A stretch of 64,000 nucleotides of DNA from UBA8949 sp942493365. Its GTDB lineage: Bacteria; Bacillota; Clostridia; Saccharofermentanales; UBA5734. A program made the translations under genes and the position numbers. The stretch lies in assembly GCA_942493365.1 (NCBI GenBank), contig OW818697.1:1860001-1924000 (forward strand), in the 5' to 3' direction. Shown here in pieces: positions 8,255 to 17,205 of this stretch (position 1 is the first letter of the stretch; each line of letters starts with the position of its first letter). A model generated the notes under the pieces. That model ran no database searches. It saw only the letters and a program-made list of their open reading frames with translations, and was not told where the DNA came from.

Positions 8255-9229
8255 TCAGAACATATCCTTACGATTCAGCCACCAAACGGTAAACCCTGTG
8301 GCCAGCAGACCAAGGCCAATGGTCATGAAGAACGGCCAGGGTAAAGCCATAAAGCCCTCGGTAAATGGGAAGAGAACATTTTGGCCAAAAAAGCTGAAAA
8401 TCATGGTTGGCACCGATACCACGATGGTCATTGCCGCCATAAACTTCATGACCACGTTGAGGTTGTTGGAGATGATCGAGGCGTAGGCGTCCATGGTGCC
8501 ATTGATGATCGATGCATAGATGTTGGCCATTTCGAGGGCCTGCTTGTACTCGATGATCACATCTTCGAGCAAATCTTCATCTTCCTCGTATTTTTTGACA
8601 AATTTGCCGCGCATCAGTTTTTCCAGCACCGATTCGTTTGATTTCAGTGAAGTCGAGAAATAGATCAGGGATTTGCCCAGTTCCATCAATTTAAACAACT
8701 CTTTGTTGCTGATCGACTTGTTAAGCTGATGCTCGGCCGCGTCAATCGTCTTGTCCATAAAGCGCAGAAACTTCAAGTAATCCTTGGCGCCGGCGAACAT
8801 GATCTGGAAGGTAAAGCGGGTTCTGAAACCCGTTATAAAATCACGGACGCGATTGTTTTTGAACTGGTCCAGCACGGCAGCCTCACGCAATGAAATTGTC
8901 ACCAGGCATTTGCTGGCAATCACGATGCCGACCGGCATCGTCTCATATTTGGAGTTGTTGCCATCGCGGCGGATATAGGGAAAGTCGGCGATAATCAGAA
9001 TATGCGCACTGTCGTCGTCGTCGTCGATACGCGGCCGCTCTTCTTCGTCCAAAGGATAGCGAAGAAATTCGGGGGGGAGTCCCAGCGCGTCTTCAACTGT
9101 TTTCAGCTCTTCTTCAGTTGGAGCCGACAAATTGACCCAGCAGTCCGGTTCAATCGTATCCAGGCGTTCAAGCTCGCCCACCATCCGTCCGTTGATTTCC
9201 TTCATGCAGGAACGAAATATTTCAAGCAT
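8255..9229 (-). CDS. corA: CorA-family Mg2+/divalent cation transporter
   Basis: A 324-residue CorA/MIT-family protein: a large soluble N-terminal domain (about residues 1-260, ending in long helices) and two C-terminal transmembrane helices. The family signature GMN at the end of TM1 reads GQN here (FSFFGQNVLFPF, residues about 282-284), with the codon clearly CAA. GMN is near-universal in classical CorA, so ion selectivity may differ. An M-box riboswitch upstream argues strongly that the physiological ion is Mg2+. The ATG at 9229 has a GGAGGGG ribosome site. The sugar-transferase gene follows in the same direction. Confidence 0.9.
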   Translation of the reverse strand: MLEIFRSCMKEINGRMVGELERLDTIEPDCWVNLSAPTEEELKTVEDALGLPPEFLRYPLDEEERPRIDDDDDSAHILIIADFPYIRRDGNNSKYETMPVGIVIASKCLVTISLREAAVLDQFKNNRVRDFITGFRTRFTFQIMFAGAKDYLKFLRFMDKTIDAAEHQLNKSISNKELFKLMELGKSLIYFSTSLKSNESVLEKLMRGKFVKKYEEDEDLLEDVIIEYKQALEMANIYASIINGTMDAYASIISNNLNVVMKFMAAMTIVVSVPTMIFSFFGQNVLFPFTEGFMALPWPFFMTIGLGLLATGFTVWWLNRKDMF

Positions 9230-9293
9230 GAGTACCCCTCCTTCCCTAAACCGGTCGATTCAATGCTGCGGAAACCCGGCTGATCATCACACG

Positions 9294-9325
9294 AAAAAGC
9301 CCGCTGGACCCTTAATCCGGCGAGC
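9294..9325 (-). terminator. Intrinsic terminator in the corA leader
   Basis: The minus strand has a ten-position stem (GCTCGCCGGA against TCCAGCGGGC, one mismatch, one G-U) with a TTAAGGG loop and five T. It lies between the M-box and corA and is the likely expression platform: high Mg2+ should favour termination in the family's usual mechanism. Confidence 0.8.
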
Positions 9326-9371
9326 TCATACAAAAATGGCATACGCGCCCGAAATTCTGCCTAAGCAAAAT

Positions 9372-9550
9372 GGACGTCTTACCCTTCCTGATCGAGCTTT
9401 GGCTCTGTGCGACTTAGACTATCAGCTAACGCCGGTCCAGCTGCGTTAGGTTAAGCCTTAATCCGGCAAAACCTGTTGACCCATTGGCGTCTCTCGACGT
9501 TTCCGGGCAGCAGCGTTTGTTCACACAGTAGCCTCACCTAACAAACGGGT
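9372..9550 (-). promoter_or_regulatory. M-box (ykoK) Mg2+ riboswitch
   Basis: On the minus strand the conserved M-box blocks appear in order: GTTAGGTGAGGCTACTGTG, ACGCTGCTGCCCGGAAAC, GTCGAGAGACGCCAATGG, GTCAACAGG, GCAGCTGGACC and finally CAAAGCTCGATCAGGAAGG. These match the known ykoK/mgtE leader consensus almost base for base. It is followed by an intrinsic terminator and then corA, the expected target class. Confidence 0.95.
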
Positions 9551-9576
9551 GTTGCAGGCTAAACTGCAGCAGATTG

Positions 9577-9606
9577 ATTATATTATTTTGGCAACAGGGT
9601 TGTCAA
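9577..9606 (-). promoter_or_regulatory. SigA promoter of the M-box/corA transcript
   Basis: Consensus -35 TTGACA (9601-9606) and consensus -10 TATAAT (9577-9582), 18 bases apart on the minus strand, lie about 30 bases above the M-box. The -35 overlaps the gap between the dut stop and the leader. Confidence 0.85.
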
Positions 9607-9621
9607 TAAAGGACGATGAAT

Positions 9622-10260
9622 TTAATGTCCTGTTGAGCCGAATCCACCGCCACGATCTTGTCCGATCGCTTCTGGCTGGTCGTGTTCAATAAAGTCAGCT
9701 CGGAGATAGCGGCTGAACACCATTTGGGCAATCCGGTCACCCGGTTTGATATAGATTGTCCCATACGGATTTTCGTCAGAATCAAGGTAGACAACCTGGT
9801 CAGCCAGCTCAGGCAATTTATCCGTGATCACCTGCTGGGCCTTGGCCTGGTTGTTTTGGGTCAGGTAATCGCTCAGCTTAAGACGGCGGTAGGACGCAGC
9901 CAATTCCAAGACGACTTCCGGTCGATTGATGATCAGATCGCTCAGTGTGGCCTGACTAAAGGTATTTTGGATGACGATACCGACCTCGTCACGATAATCG
10001 CAATCGATCGTCCCTGGCGAATTGGGCACACGCAGAGTTGTTTTCAGGGAAAGCCCGCTGCGCGGGCGGATCTGGGCTTCAACGCCTGGCTCGAGAGCCA
10101 TGACAAAATCCAATGGCAAAACACGCGTTTCGCCAGGTCGCAGCGTCATTTCGCCGGCAGCAAACAAGTCACAGCCTGCCGAGCCGGCTGTCGCATAAAG
10201 GGGGGTTTTGCCGGTGGGGCCCTGGCGAATCAAAACTGTTGTTTGCATTGATTTTTCCAT
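9622..10260 (-). CDS. dut: dUTP diphosphatase (dUTPase) with a long internal insertion
   Basis: Trimeric-type dUTPase, which converts dUTP to dUMP and pyrophosphate, keeping uracil out of DNA and feeding dTMP synthesis. All five motifs are visible: AGCDLFA, PRSGLSLK, PGTIDCDYRDE, GDRIAQMVF and the C-terminal RGGGFGSTGH. The product is 212 residues against about 145-155 for usual enzymes. The extra roughly 60 residues lie between motifs 3 and 4 (QATLSDLIINRP to NPYGTIYIKP). The start at 10260 has a GGAGC site. It follows the U32 peptidase gene by 10 bases and probably shares its promoter. dCTP deaminase is less likely because the dUTPase motif 5 is intact. Confidence 0.9.
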   Translation of the reverse strand: MEKSMQTTVLIRQGPTGKTPLYATAGSAGCDLFAAGEMTLRPGETRVLPLDFVMALEPGVEAQIRPRSGLSLKTTLRVPNSPGTIDCDYRDEVGIVIQNTFSQATLSDLIINRPEVVLELAASYRRLKLSDYLTQNNQAKAQQVITDKLPELADQVVYLDSDENPYGTIYIKPGDRIAQMVFSRYLRADFIEHDQPEAIGQDRGGGFGSTGH

Positions 10261-10270
10261 AGAGTTGCTC

Positions 10271-12877
10271 CTATACGCCTTGATGATAATGCCCGTGGCT
10301 GAGTGGACTGTTTTGACGCTCCGCCGCCTGGCGGGCTGCGGACTGGAAATCAGCCAGAATCTGCCTGTTGTCAGTTCCTGCTGCCGTCAGCAACTGCTGA
10401 CAAAGGCCGGTCAGGCGGCGACGCTCTGATAAGGTTTCATTGACAAAAATCAAGCGGGCAGTCAGTCGATCGAAGAGGCTGCCGTCGGCTTGAGTTTCGG
10501 AAGCCAAGCGGACCAATTCGGCAGTGGCCGCCAGCAAAAAATGGCTGTAGATTTCACTGGTACAGGTTCTGGGGTGAAGGATGACCGGAAAGGATTGGTC
10601 CTTGCGATCCTTCAGGTTTAGAACAGCTGAAGCATCGGGTTTTTCGCCGGTCAGCGGCTTTTCGTGACAGCTGTGGCAGCCTGGCAGATTTTGGCCCAGC
10701 GGACAAAACTCGCTGGTCATCAGGCGAAGTCGGCCGTAGATCGGCAACTCCAGACAAAGTCCAGCTTCCCGTGCTGTTTTGCGCAGAGCAATTAAACGAC
10801 CGAGGTCGAGTTCCGGCGAGGCGCAGATGGTTGTGACCCCCAGGCCTGCAAAATAGGCTGCTGTTGCCTGGTTGAACAGATTGGCGCCAAGATCTACACA
10901 TTTTTCCAATTTTGGATCCGTCAATTGATCCAAGCCCAGATGACCGGCATAAATGCCATCAAATCCCCATGCCGGCAACTGACGCAGCAATTGGCTGACA
11001 AGTTCAGCGCCGCTGCCGGAAGACGCGGCTGGCAGCCAAGCCATGATCTGCGCATCGGGTTCAACGGCGTGGATCGCCTGGACGATGGCCGGCGCATTCT
11101 GTTCGGACAGTCCGAGCAGCGGCAGCAGGTAACGTGCTGCGCCGCAGGCAATCTCGCTGAAGGAAGGTATGCGAGCATAGCAGGCGGTCAGGGCGACTTG
11201 AGACCCCAAGGCATCAGCGTTGTGATCACGTCTGGGCAACATTCGGACAGCTTGGGTCCAATTGGCTGAAAAACCGACCGGCAGCTGGCGCTTATAAGAC
11301 CGAACCAACTGAGTATCGAGTTCACTGATCAGCTGACGCCTGAGCTCGTTCAACGAGGAGATGGTCAAGCAGACCGGACCGCTCAGGTGGATTTCATCAG
11401 CATCAAACGGCGTGCCCCCGGTTTTTTTCAATTGCTGCTCGGCTCTTGCCGGATCCAGCGGATTGACCGCCTCTGATCGGCAGCTGATGCTGACAGCCAA
11501 GCCGGATGCCGCGCCCTGCCCCGGCATGACGCGGGCCGCGAGCGTGATTTGGCCGCCCTCACCGGAACAGGTGATTGAAATTTTCGTATGGCGCTTGTCA
11601 GCTTTCAGGGCGGTTTGTTCCGCCTGGCGATCGTTCATCAAAAAGACAGGATCGCCTTCGCGCAGTTCAGCCAGAATATCCGGATGAAAGCCCTTGATCG
11701 TCAGCTTCCGTCCCTGCGCCGTGATCGAGCCGATCGGCGCGCTGGCGGTTTCCTGCGCGGTTTCCGGCCGACGAACTGACAGCACGTCTCCCCGTCCCGG
11801 GCTGGTGCCCGCTGGCCAATCGGATGCCGTCATCACCCGCATCAGGCCAAAGCGCGGCTCAAGCCCGCAGATCGCTCCTAAAAGCACGCCATGGCTGCCG
11901 GTATGTGTTCCGCTGAGATAATCCGGCAGGCGGCGTCCGCTGATGTAGCGGTCGGTAAACTCGCCGCCCCGGTTAAAAGCGAAGAGCAGCCGACGCTTGT
12001 CGCCAGCGGTCTGGTCGCGCCAGGTGCTGCCCGCGTCTTCAGTCCACGCTGCCGCCCGATCCAACGCCGAGCGATAGATTGAGGTCACCTGTCCAACGTA
12101 GGCACTGCCACGCATGCGGCCTTCAATTTTGAATGACGCAACGCCGGCATCGATCAGCCCGGGTAAATAATCAATCAGAGCCTGGTCGCGAGGGCTCAGC
12201 CAAGGGAAGGACCCTTGCGGCTCGGTCGCTTGACTCCCGGCAAAGGATCGTTGCCAGGGCAGCCGACAGGGCTGAGCACATTCACCGCGATTACCGCTGC
12301 GGCCGCCGATCATGCTGCTGAGCAGGCACTGACCGGAATAACTCATGCAGACTGCGCCGTGCACAAAAACCTCTGTGGTCAGGTCGAGCGACCTGGCCAG
12401 CGCCGTCATTTCGGCAATTTCCGCTAATGAAAGTTCGCGCGGCAAAATGACCCGGCTGATGCCCAAACGAGCAGCCGCCTCCAGCCCGGCGCGATCGTGA
12501 ATCGTCATTTGGGTGCTGGCGTGCAGCGGCAAGTCCGGCAAAATGCGGTGCAAAACCGCTGCCAGCCCGACGTCCTGCACGATAACCGCGTCAATGCCGT
12601 TTTCATAAGCCAGAGCAGCCAGCTCAATCGCGGCGTCCCCTTCATCGTCAGCAATCAAGGTGTTGAGGGCCAAATAGACCTTCACCGAGCGAAGATGGGC
12701 GAAGTCGATGGCTTCGACCAGTTCCTGAGCGGAGAAATTGGGCGCATTGCGCCGCGCGTTAAAAGTGCCAGCACCCAGATACACGGCATCGGCGCCGTTG
12801 CCGATGGCAGCTCGCAGAGCAGCAAAGTCCCCGGCGGGCGCCAGCAGTTCAGTCGATTTTAGTTGGATTGTCGTCAT
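10271..12877 (-). CDS. U32 family peptidase (collagenase-like / RlhA-type) with DUF3656-like middle region
   Basis: An 868-residue U32-family protein. Members are annotated as collagenase-like peptidases, but several act in tRNA or rRNA hydroxylation (TrhP, RlhA) with an iron-sulfur centre. The N-terminal barrel shows AVYLGAGTFNARRNAPNF, ASTQMTIHDRAGLEAA and the cysteine-rich U32 signature GRSGNRGECAQPCRLPW near residue 195. The later part (from about residue 350) resembles the DUF3656 extension. Another cysteine set (LPGCHSCHEKP) lies near residue 735. The true substrate cannot be told from sequence. It is probably the promoter-proximal gene of a pair with dut. Confidence 0.88.
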   Translation of the reverse strand: MTTIQLKSTELLAPAGDFAALRAAIGNGADAVYLGAGTFNARRNAPNFSAQELVEAIDFAHLRSVKVYLALNTLIADDEGDAAIELAALAYENGIDAVIVQDVGLAAVLHRILPDLPLHASTQMTIHDRAGLEAAARLGISRVILPRELSLAEIAEMTALARSLDLTTEVFVHGAVCMSYSGQCLLSSMIGGRSGNRGECAQPCRLPWQRSFAGSQATEPQGSFPWLSPRDQALIDYLPGLIDAGVASFKIEGRMRGSAYVGQVTSIYRSALDRAAAWTEDAGSTWRDQTAGDKRRLLFAFNRGGEFTDRYISGRRLPDYLSGTHTGSHGVLLGAICGLEPRFGLMRVMTASDWPAGTSPGRGDVLSVRRPETAQETASAPIGSITAQGRKLTIKGFHPDILAELREGDPVFLMNDRQAEQTALKADKRHTKISITCSGEGGQITLAARVMPGQGAASGLAVSISCRSEAVNPLDPARAEQQLKKTGGTPFDADEIHLSGPVCLTISSLNELRRQLISELDTQLVRSYKRQLPVGFSANWTQAVRMLPRRDHNADALGSQVALTACYARIPSFSEIACGAARYLLPLLGLSEQNAPAIVQAIHAVEPDAQIMAWLPAASSGSGAELVSQLLRQLPAWGFDGIYAGHLGLDQLTDPKLEKCVDLGANLFNQATAAYFAGLGVTTICASPELDLGRLIALRKTAREAGLCLELPIYGRLRLMTSEFCPLGQNLPGCHSCHEKPLTGEKPDASAVLNLKDRKDQSFPVILHPRTCTSEIYSHFLLAATAELVRLASETQADGSLFDRLTARLIFVNETLSERRRLTGLCQQLLTAAGTDNRQILADFQSAARQAAERQNSPLSHGHYHQGV

Positions 12878-12937
12878 ATTGCCTCAGTTCTTGCGTACTT
12901 GATAACTCTCTTGCACAGCTCAGCAATCATTAGCACC

Positions 12938-12966
12938 AGTATAAAACAGTTGTTTGGCAACGGCAA
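12938..12966 (-). promoter_or_regulatory. Probable promoter of the U32 peptidase-dut pair
   Basis: TTGCCG (12961-12966) and TATACT (12938-12943) are 17 bases apart on the minus strand, about 60 bases upstream of the U32 start. Confidence 0.6.
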
Positions 12967-12997
12967 CCAAACGCCTGATTTTCGCCGTCAGGTGCCC

Positions 12998-13036
12998 GAA
13001 AAACTGCCGACAATAGATTGACTACTGTCGGCAGTT
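12998..13036 (-). terminator. Intrinsic terminator of pckG
   Basis: A perfect 11-bp stem (AACTGCCGACA with TGTCGGCAGTT) and a 13-base loop is followed on the minus strand by five T, 30 bases past the pckG stop. Confidence 0.85.
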
Positions 13037-13069
13037 GCAGGCGGGTTATTTCGAATCAGGTTCAGGTTT

Positions 13070-14824
13070 TCAGGCAAAACGCTCTTTCAAATTGGCGAGC
13101 TGACGAGCCATTTCAACGGGCAGACGATCAAATTTAGCAAAATGTTCCTCGATGCCCTTGATTTCGTCGGCCCAAATTTCAGGCTCGATGCTCAGCAAGC
13201 CTTCGACATCGGCCTCGGTGAAATTGTCCAGCCCTTCAATGCTGATGTCCTTGGCGAATGGAATGTAACCGATTGGCGTATTTCTGGCTTCGACCTGATC
13301 GTTGCAACGGGCCAGAATCCATTCCAGAACACGGAAATTGTCACCGTAACCCGGCCAGATGAAATGGCCCTGGTTATCGGTTCTAAACCAGTTCACATTG
13401 AAGATTTTGGGCGGATGGGCGATTTTTTTGCCCATTTCGAGCCAGTGCTGGAAGTAGTCGCCCATGTTGTAGCCGCAAAAGGGCAGCATGGCCATCGGGT
13501 CGCGGCGAACAACGCCAACAGCGCCCGATGCGGCGGCTGTTGTTTCAGAAGCCATGGTCGCGCCGACAAAGACCCCGTGATTCCAGTCAAAAGATTGGTA
13601 AACCAGCGGCGCAGTCTTGGCGCGGCGGCCGCCAAAGAGAATGGCTGAAATCGGCACACCCATGGGCTCTTCCCATTTGGGCGAAATGCAGGGGCAGTTT
13701 TTGGCCGGCGCCGTGAAGCGTGAGTTCGGGTTGGCGGCCTTGGTCTCGCTGGCCGGGGTCCACGCCTTGCCGGTCCAGTCGATGGCGTGGGCCGGCGCGG
13801 CGACGCCCATGCCTTCCCACCAGACGTTTTTATCGTCGGTCAGGGCAACGTTGGTAAAGATGGTGTCCTTTTTGCAGGACAGCATGGCGTTGGGATTGGA
13901 TTTCATGCTGGTGCCGGGGGCAACGCCGAAAAAGCCGGCTTCGGGATTGATGGCGTAAAGCTGGCCGTCAGGTCCGGGACGCATCCAGGCAATATCGTCG
14001 CCAACCGTATAAACTTTGTAGCCCTTGGCATAGGCCGGCGGAATCAGCATGGCGAGATTGGTCTTGCCGCAGGCGCTCGGGAAGGCACCGGTAATGTATT
14101 GGGTTTCGCCGGTTTTAATGTTCTCAATGCCGAGGATCAGCATATGCTCCGCCAGCCAGCTTTGTTTTTTGGCCAGATAGGAAGCGATACGCAGCGCAAA
14201 GCATTTCTTGCCCAGCAAAACATTGCCGCCATAGCCAGAGTTGACCGACCAAATAGCATTATCTTCTGGGAAGTGGGCAATGTAGCGGTTTTCTTCGTCA
14301 ATTTGAGCTTTGGCGTGGAGGCAGCGAACCCATTCATCGCTGTCGCCCAGCTGCGTCAGGGCAATTTCGCCCATGCGCGTCATGATGCGCATATTCAGGA
14401 CAACATAAATGCTGTCAGTCAGCTCAACACCGATTTTGGAAAGCGGCGATCCCGCCGGGCCCATGATATAGGGCACGACGTACATCGTGCGGCCGGTCAT
14501 TGCGCCGTCAAAAAGCGGGCGCAGCTTGGCATACATTTCAGAAGGAGCCATCCAGTTGTTGGTGTGACCGGCATCTTCTTTTTTAGATGTGCAGATAAAT
14601 GTCCGATGCTCGACCCGCGCGACATCGTTCAAGGCCGTCCGATGATACGAGCAGCCCGGAAGCTTCTCCTGATCGAGTTCCAGCATTTCTCCAGTTGCGT
14701 AGGTTTCTTTCTGAAGACGATCCTTTTCGGCTGATGAACCATCGATCCAGACGATCTGGTCGGGTTTGGTCAATGCTGCCATTTCTTCAACCCATTTTAA
14801 AATTGACTGATTGGTACATTTCAT
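13070..14824 (-). CDS. pckG: Phosphoenolpyruvate carboxykinase (GTP)
   Basis: GTP-dependent PEPCK interconverts oxaloacetate plus GTP with PEP, CO2 and GDP, for gluconeogenesis or, in many anaerobes, CO2-fixing anaplerosis. The 584-residue length matches the GTP class. The kinase P-loop carries the reactive cysteine (GAFPSACGKTNLAM, near residue 270). The substrate and metal regions (YGGNVLLGKKCFALRIAS, FDWNHGVFVGATMASE, PMAMLPFCGYNMGDYFQHW) are intact. This is not the ATP-dependent form (PckA) common in Firmicutes. It is transcribed alone and ends at a strong terminator. A TGCAAGA-N12-TCTTGCA inverted repeat lies 54 bases above its start (14878-14903). Confidence 0.97.
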   Translation of the reverse strand: MKCTNQSILKWVEEMAALTKPDQIVWIDGSSAEKDRLQKETYATGEMLELDQEKLPGCSYHRTALNDVARVEHRTFICTSKKEDAGHTNNWMAPSEMYAKLRPLFDGAMTGRTMYVVPYIMGPAGSPLSKIGVELTDSIYVVLNMRIMTRMGEIALTQLGDSDEWVRCLHAKAQIDEENRYIAHFPEDNAIWSVNSGYGGNVLLGKKCFALRIASYLAKKQSWLAEHMLILGIENIKTGETQYITGAFPSACGKTNLAMLIPPAYAKGYKVYTVGDDIAWMRPGPDGQLYAINPEAGFFGVAPGTSMKSNPNAMLSCKKDTIFTNVALTDDKNVWWEGMGVAAPAHAIDWTGKAWTPASETKAANPNSRFTAPAKNCPCISPKWEEPMGVPISAILFGGRRAKTAPLVYQSFDWNHGVFVGATMASETTAAASGAVGVVRRDPMAMLPFCGYNMGDYFQHWLEMGKKIAHPPKIFNVNWFRTDNQGHFIWPGYGDNFRVLEWILARCNDQVEARNTPIGYIPFAKDISIEGLDNFTEADVEGLLSIEPEIWADEIKGIEEHFAKFDRLPVEMARQLANLKERFA

Positions 14825-15011
14825 GACGATACCTTCCTTTCAAACCTCGGTTGAGGGATGCAATATAACGACACATTTGCAAGAGCCTAATGCCATTCTT
14901 GCATTTTACTGGATATAGCAATCAAACGGTCATTGAATCTGTGCCATGGTAATCTTATCATAAAAAGTTGTAAATTGGGAAGATGTAAATTGAAAAAAGA
15001 TTTTGGAAGCG
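14825..15011. other. pckG upstream region with a 7-bp inverted repeat
   Basis: The 187 bases between rsmA and pckG are AT-rich and contain TGCAAGA-N12-TCTTGCA at about 14878-14903. It could be an operator. No convincing -35/-10 pair was found, so promoter placement is open. Confidence 0.3.
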
Positions 15012-15851
15012 TTATTTTTGCCTATAGAGACGATTGTAAATTGCAAGGAACTGTTCCTTTTCCAGCATTTCCGCCCGAATATTGGATTTCAAGCCCAATT
15101 CAGACAGAATTTCAGCCAATTTCTGGCGACCCGGTTCGACCCCGGCAATGCTCAAACTGTTGGTCAGCGTTCGGCGGCGCTGGGCAAAACAATGCTCTAA
15201 AAATCTGAGATACTTTTTCCAGTTATCAATCGGCATTTGATGGCTGGCTGTGATGCGTACAACGCAGGACTCAACGTCCGGGCGTGGATAAAAGGCGTCA
15301 GCCGGGACCAGTATTTCCCGTCTCACCTCGCCAAAACTCGCCGTCAAGACCGCCAAGGGGCCATACTGTTTGGAGCCGGGATTGGCCATGATTCTGGCCG
15401 CGGCTTCTTTTTGCACCATTAGAACAAGCTGGCTGCAATCCGGCAATTCCACCAGAATTTTTTCAATCAGCGGCGTGGTGATGTAGTACGGCAAATTGGC
15501 AACAACCTTGACACCATCGGTTTTAGCTTCGGCCAGCCTGGCAAGGTCCGCCTCAAGCGCGTCGCCTAAAACAACCTTGCAGTTGTTTACATGGCTCAAG
15601 ACCTGCTGCAAAGCTGGCATGACATGTTTATCGATTTCTAAAGCAATCACCTGGCCCGCTCTGGTGGCCAACTCACGCGTCAAACCACCGATGCCGGGGC
15701 CAATTTCTATGACCAAATCTTGCGTCGACAGATCGGCCAATTCGCATATTTTAACGACAACCCGCTCATCGACCAGGAAGTTTTGTCCCAGTGATCGCGT
15801 CGGCCGAATATTGAACGCTGCCAGTAAGCTCAATGTTTCCTGTCTGTTCAT
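15012..15851 (-). CDS. rsmA: 16S rRNA (adenine1518-N6/adenine1519-N6)-dimethyltransferase
   Basis: RsmA (KsgA) dimethylates two adjacent adenosines in helix 45 of 16S rRNA using SAM, a late check in 30S assembly. The 279-residue product has SAM motif I (VIEIGPGIGGLTRELA), the acidic residue of motif II (VIALEIDKHV), and the catalytic motif NLPYYITTPL near residue 125. The N-terminal SLGQNFLVDE is diagnostic. It starts 11 bases after the 3D/G5-domain gene, the same neighbourhood as yabE-rnmV-ksgA in Bacillus but without an rnmV gene between. Cotranscription from the promoter at 17.2 kb is likely. Confidence 0.97.
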   Translation of the reverse strand: MNRQETLSLLAAFNIRPTRSLGQNFLVDERVVVKICELADLSTQDLVIEIGPGIGGLTRELATRAGQVIALEIDKHVMPALQQVLSHVNNCKVVLGDALEADLARLAEAKTDGVKVVANLPYYITTPLIEKILVELPDCSQLVLMVQKEAAARIMANPGSKQYGPLAVLTASFGEVRREILVPADAFYPRPDVESCVVRITASHQMPIDNWKKYLRFLEHCFAQRRRTLTNSLSIAGVEPGRQKLAEILSELGLKSNIRAEMLEKEQFLAIYNRLYRQK

Positions 15852-15862
15852 CGTCGCGCCGC

Positions 15863-17080
15863 TCAGGGCAGCTTGATGATGTAGACATCGCCGTAATAAC
15901 CACCGGCATAGGTATATCCGTTTCTACAGTCGCCCGGGTTAAAGCCGCAATCAATGAAATCCGAATTGTTTTTGCCGCCATTAATATCGCCGACAACACC
16001 AAAGCCATAGTGCTCAATATACACGACGGTACCAAACGGAAGATTTGATCCGATATACTTGCCGTCTATCTTTGTACCACTGACCGCCACGATCCCTCGC
16101 TGTGCCGGAATGCCGCTGAATGTCTTGTGATTGATGGCTGGGGTGTGACAGCCGCGATCCATGCAAACATCCAGACCATCGTATGATGTCAGTTTGCGGC
16201 GTTTGACCGCGGTATATTCAAAAGTATTTCCACCGACTGTAATCGTACCATTACCATTATCATGATACGATACATCACCCAGCGCGCCCGGCGGATTCAG
16301 ATATGGACTGATTTTGTTCAAACTGTTGGCGACCGAGCTTGTCAGCGTTTTATAATTGATCAGAGCATAGTGTGTCTTGGTCCCTTGCCGAACGACCTGC
16401 TGGACAGGATCAAGCACGACTTCGGATTGCGTCAGCAGCGAACTGATTAATATATTGTTTTCATAGGTGTCGAGATAATACAGCGCCCTGGTTCCGTTTT
16501 GGCCGGCCGTCTTGACGACCGATTTGCCGACATACATTGTATCATCATCCACGATAATGGTCGTAAAAGGAATGGCTTCAAGCTTCTGGGAACTCCGCTG
16601 ATCGACATTGACATAATTCAGGCTGACCGAATTGAGGTTGCCGCCAGCGGTGAGCCTGTTTTCAATCCGACTGCCGTCACTGAGATCAAGCGCGTCAAAA
16701 CCAGATCGCGTCATCAAGTCAGCCAACGAAATAAATTCCGCAGTCGCAGTTAAAGAAAAGCCGCCATAGGTCAGATTGACTTCATCCAGTCGCGTCACCG
16801 TTACATCGTATTGCTGACCCGGCAGGAGGGCGGTATCATCAGGCAAGTTAAGCCGGTCATTTTCACCGACATTCACGCCCGCTTCATCAATGGCCGCGAT
16901 CAGGGTACGGCAATAGGTTATATGTTTGACATCGCTATCTGCGGTTTTGATGTTGACAATTGAAGGAATCTTCTCTTCGCTCATCGCCAGAGCCATTTGA
17001 GAATCCGGAATGGCAATAGCAGCGATAGCCAGTATAAGCATCAAAAACAGACAGGTTAGCCTGAGTCGAAGTCGTTTCAT
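15863..17080 (-). CDS. Secreted G5 and 3D domain protein (YabE/Rpf-like cell-wall protein)
   Basis: A 405-residue exported protein. A signal peptide (LTCLFLMLILAIAAIAI) is followed by DUF348-like ubiquitin-fold repeats, with LTYGGFSLTATAEFISLADL near 100-120. A G5-type domain lies near 170-250 (IPFTTIIVDDDTMYVGKS), and a C-terminal 3D domain near 290-405 (GTKIDGKYIGSNLPFGT, GVVGDINGGKNNSDFIDCG). 3D domains share the MltA-type double-psi barrel with catalytic aspartates and usually cleave peptidoglycan; the DIN and SDFIDCG aspartates are present. The neighbour rsmA matches the yabE arrangement. It has its own consensus SigA promoter. Confidence 0.88.
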   Translation of the reverse strand: MKRLRLRLTCLFLMLILAIAAIAIPDSQMALAMSEEKIPSIVNIKTADSDVKHITYCRTLIAAIDEAGVNVGENDRLNLPDDTALLPGQQYDVTVTRLDEVNLTYGGFSLTATAEFISLADLMTRSGFDALDLSDGSRIENRLTAGGNLNSVSLNYVNVDQRSSQKLEAIPFTTIIVDDDTMYVGKSVVKTAGQNGTRALYYLDTYENNILISSLLTQSEVVLDPVQQVVRQGTKTHYALINYKTLTSSVANSLNKISPYLNPPGALGDVSYHDNGNGTITVGGNTFEYTAVKRRKLTSYDGLDVCMDRGCHTPAINHKTFSGIPAQRGIVAVSGTKIDGKYIGSNLPFGTVVYIEHYGFGVVGDINGGKNNSDFIDCGFNPGDCRNGYTYAGGYYGDVYIIKLP

Positions 17081-17176
17081 CAGTACCTCACTTGATTAGA
17101 ATAATATGCTCAAAACGCTGCGGAATCGGCAGGCGGCATTGTTCGTCAACGGAATAATCAACTGTTTCATATCTGA

Positions 17177-17205
17177 ATTATAAAAAACAATGCCAATTCT
17201 GTCAA
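17177..17205 (-). promoter_or_regulatory. SigA promoter of the 3D/G5 gene and rsmA
   Basis: Perfect TTGACA (17200-17205) and TATAAT (17177-17182) with a 17-base spacer on the minus strand, about 97 bases upstream of the start at 17080. Confidence 0.88.
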
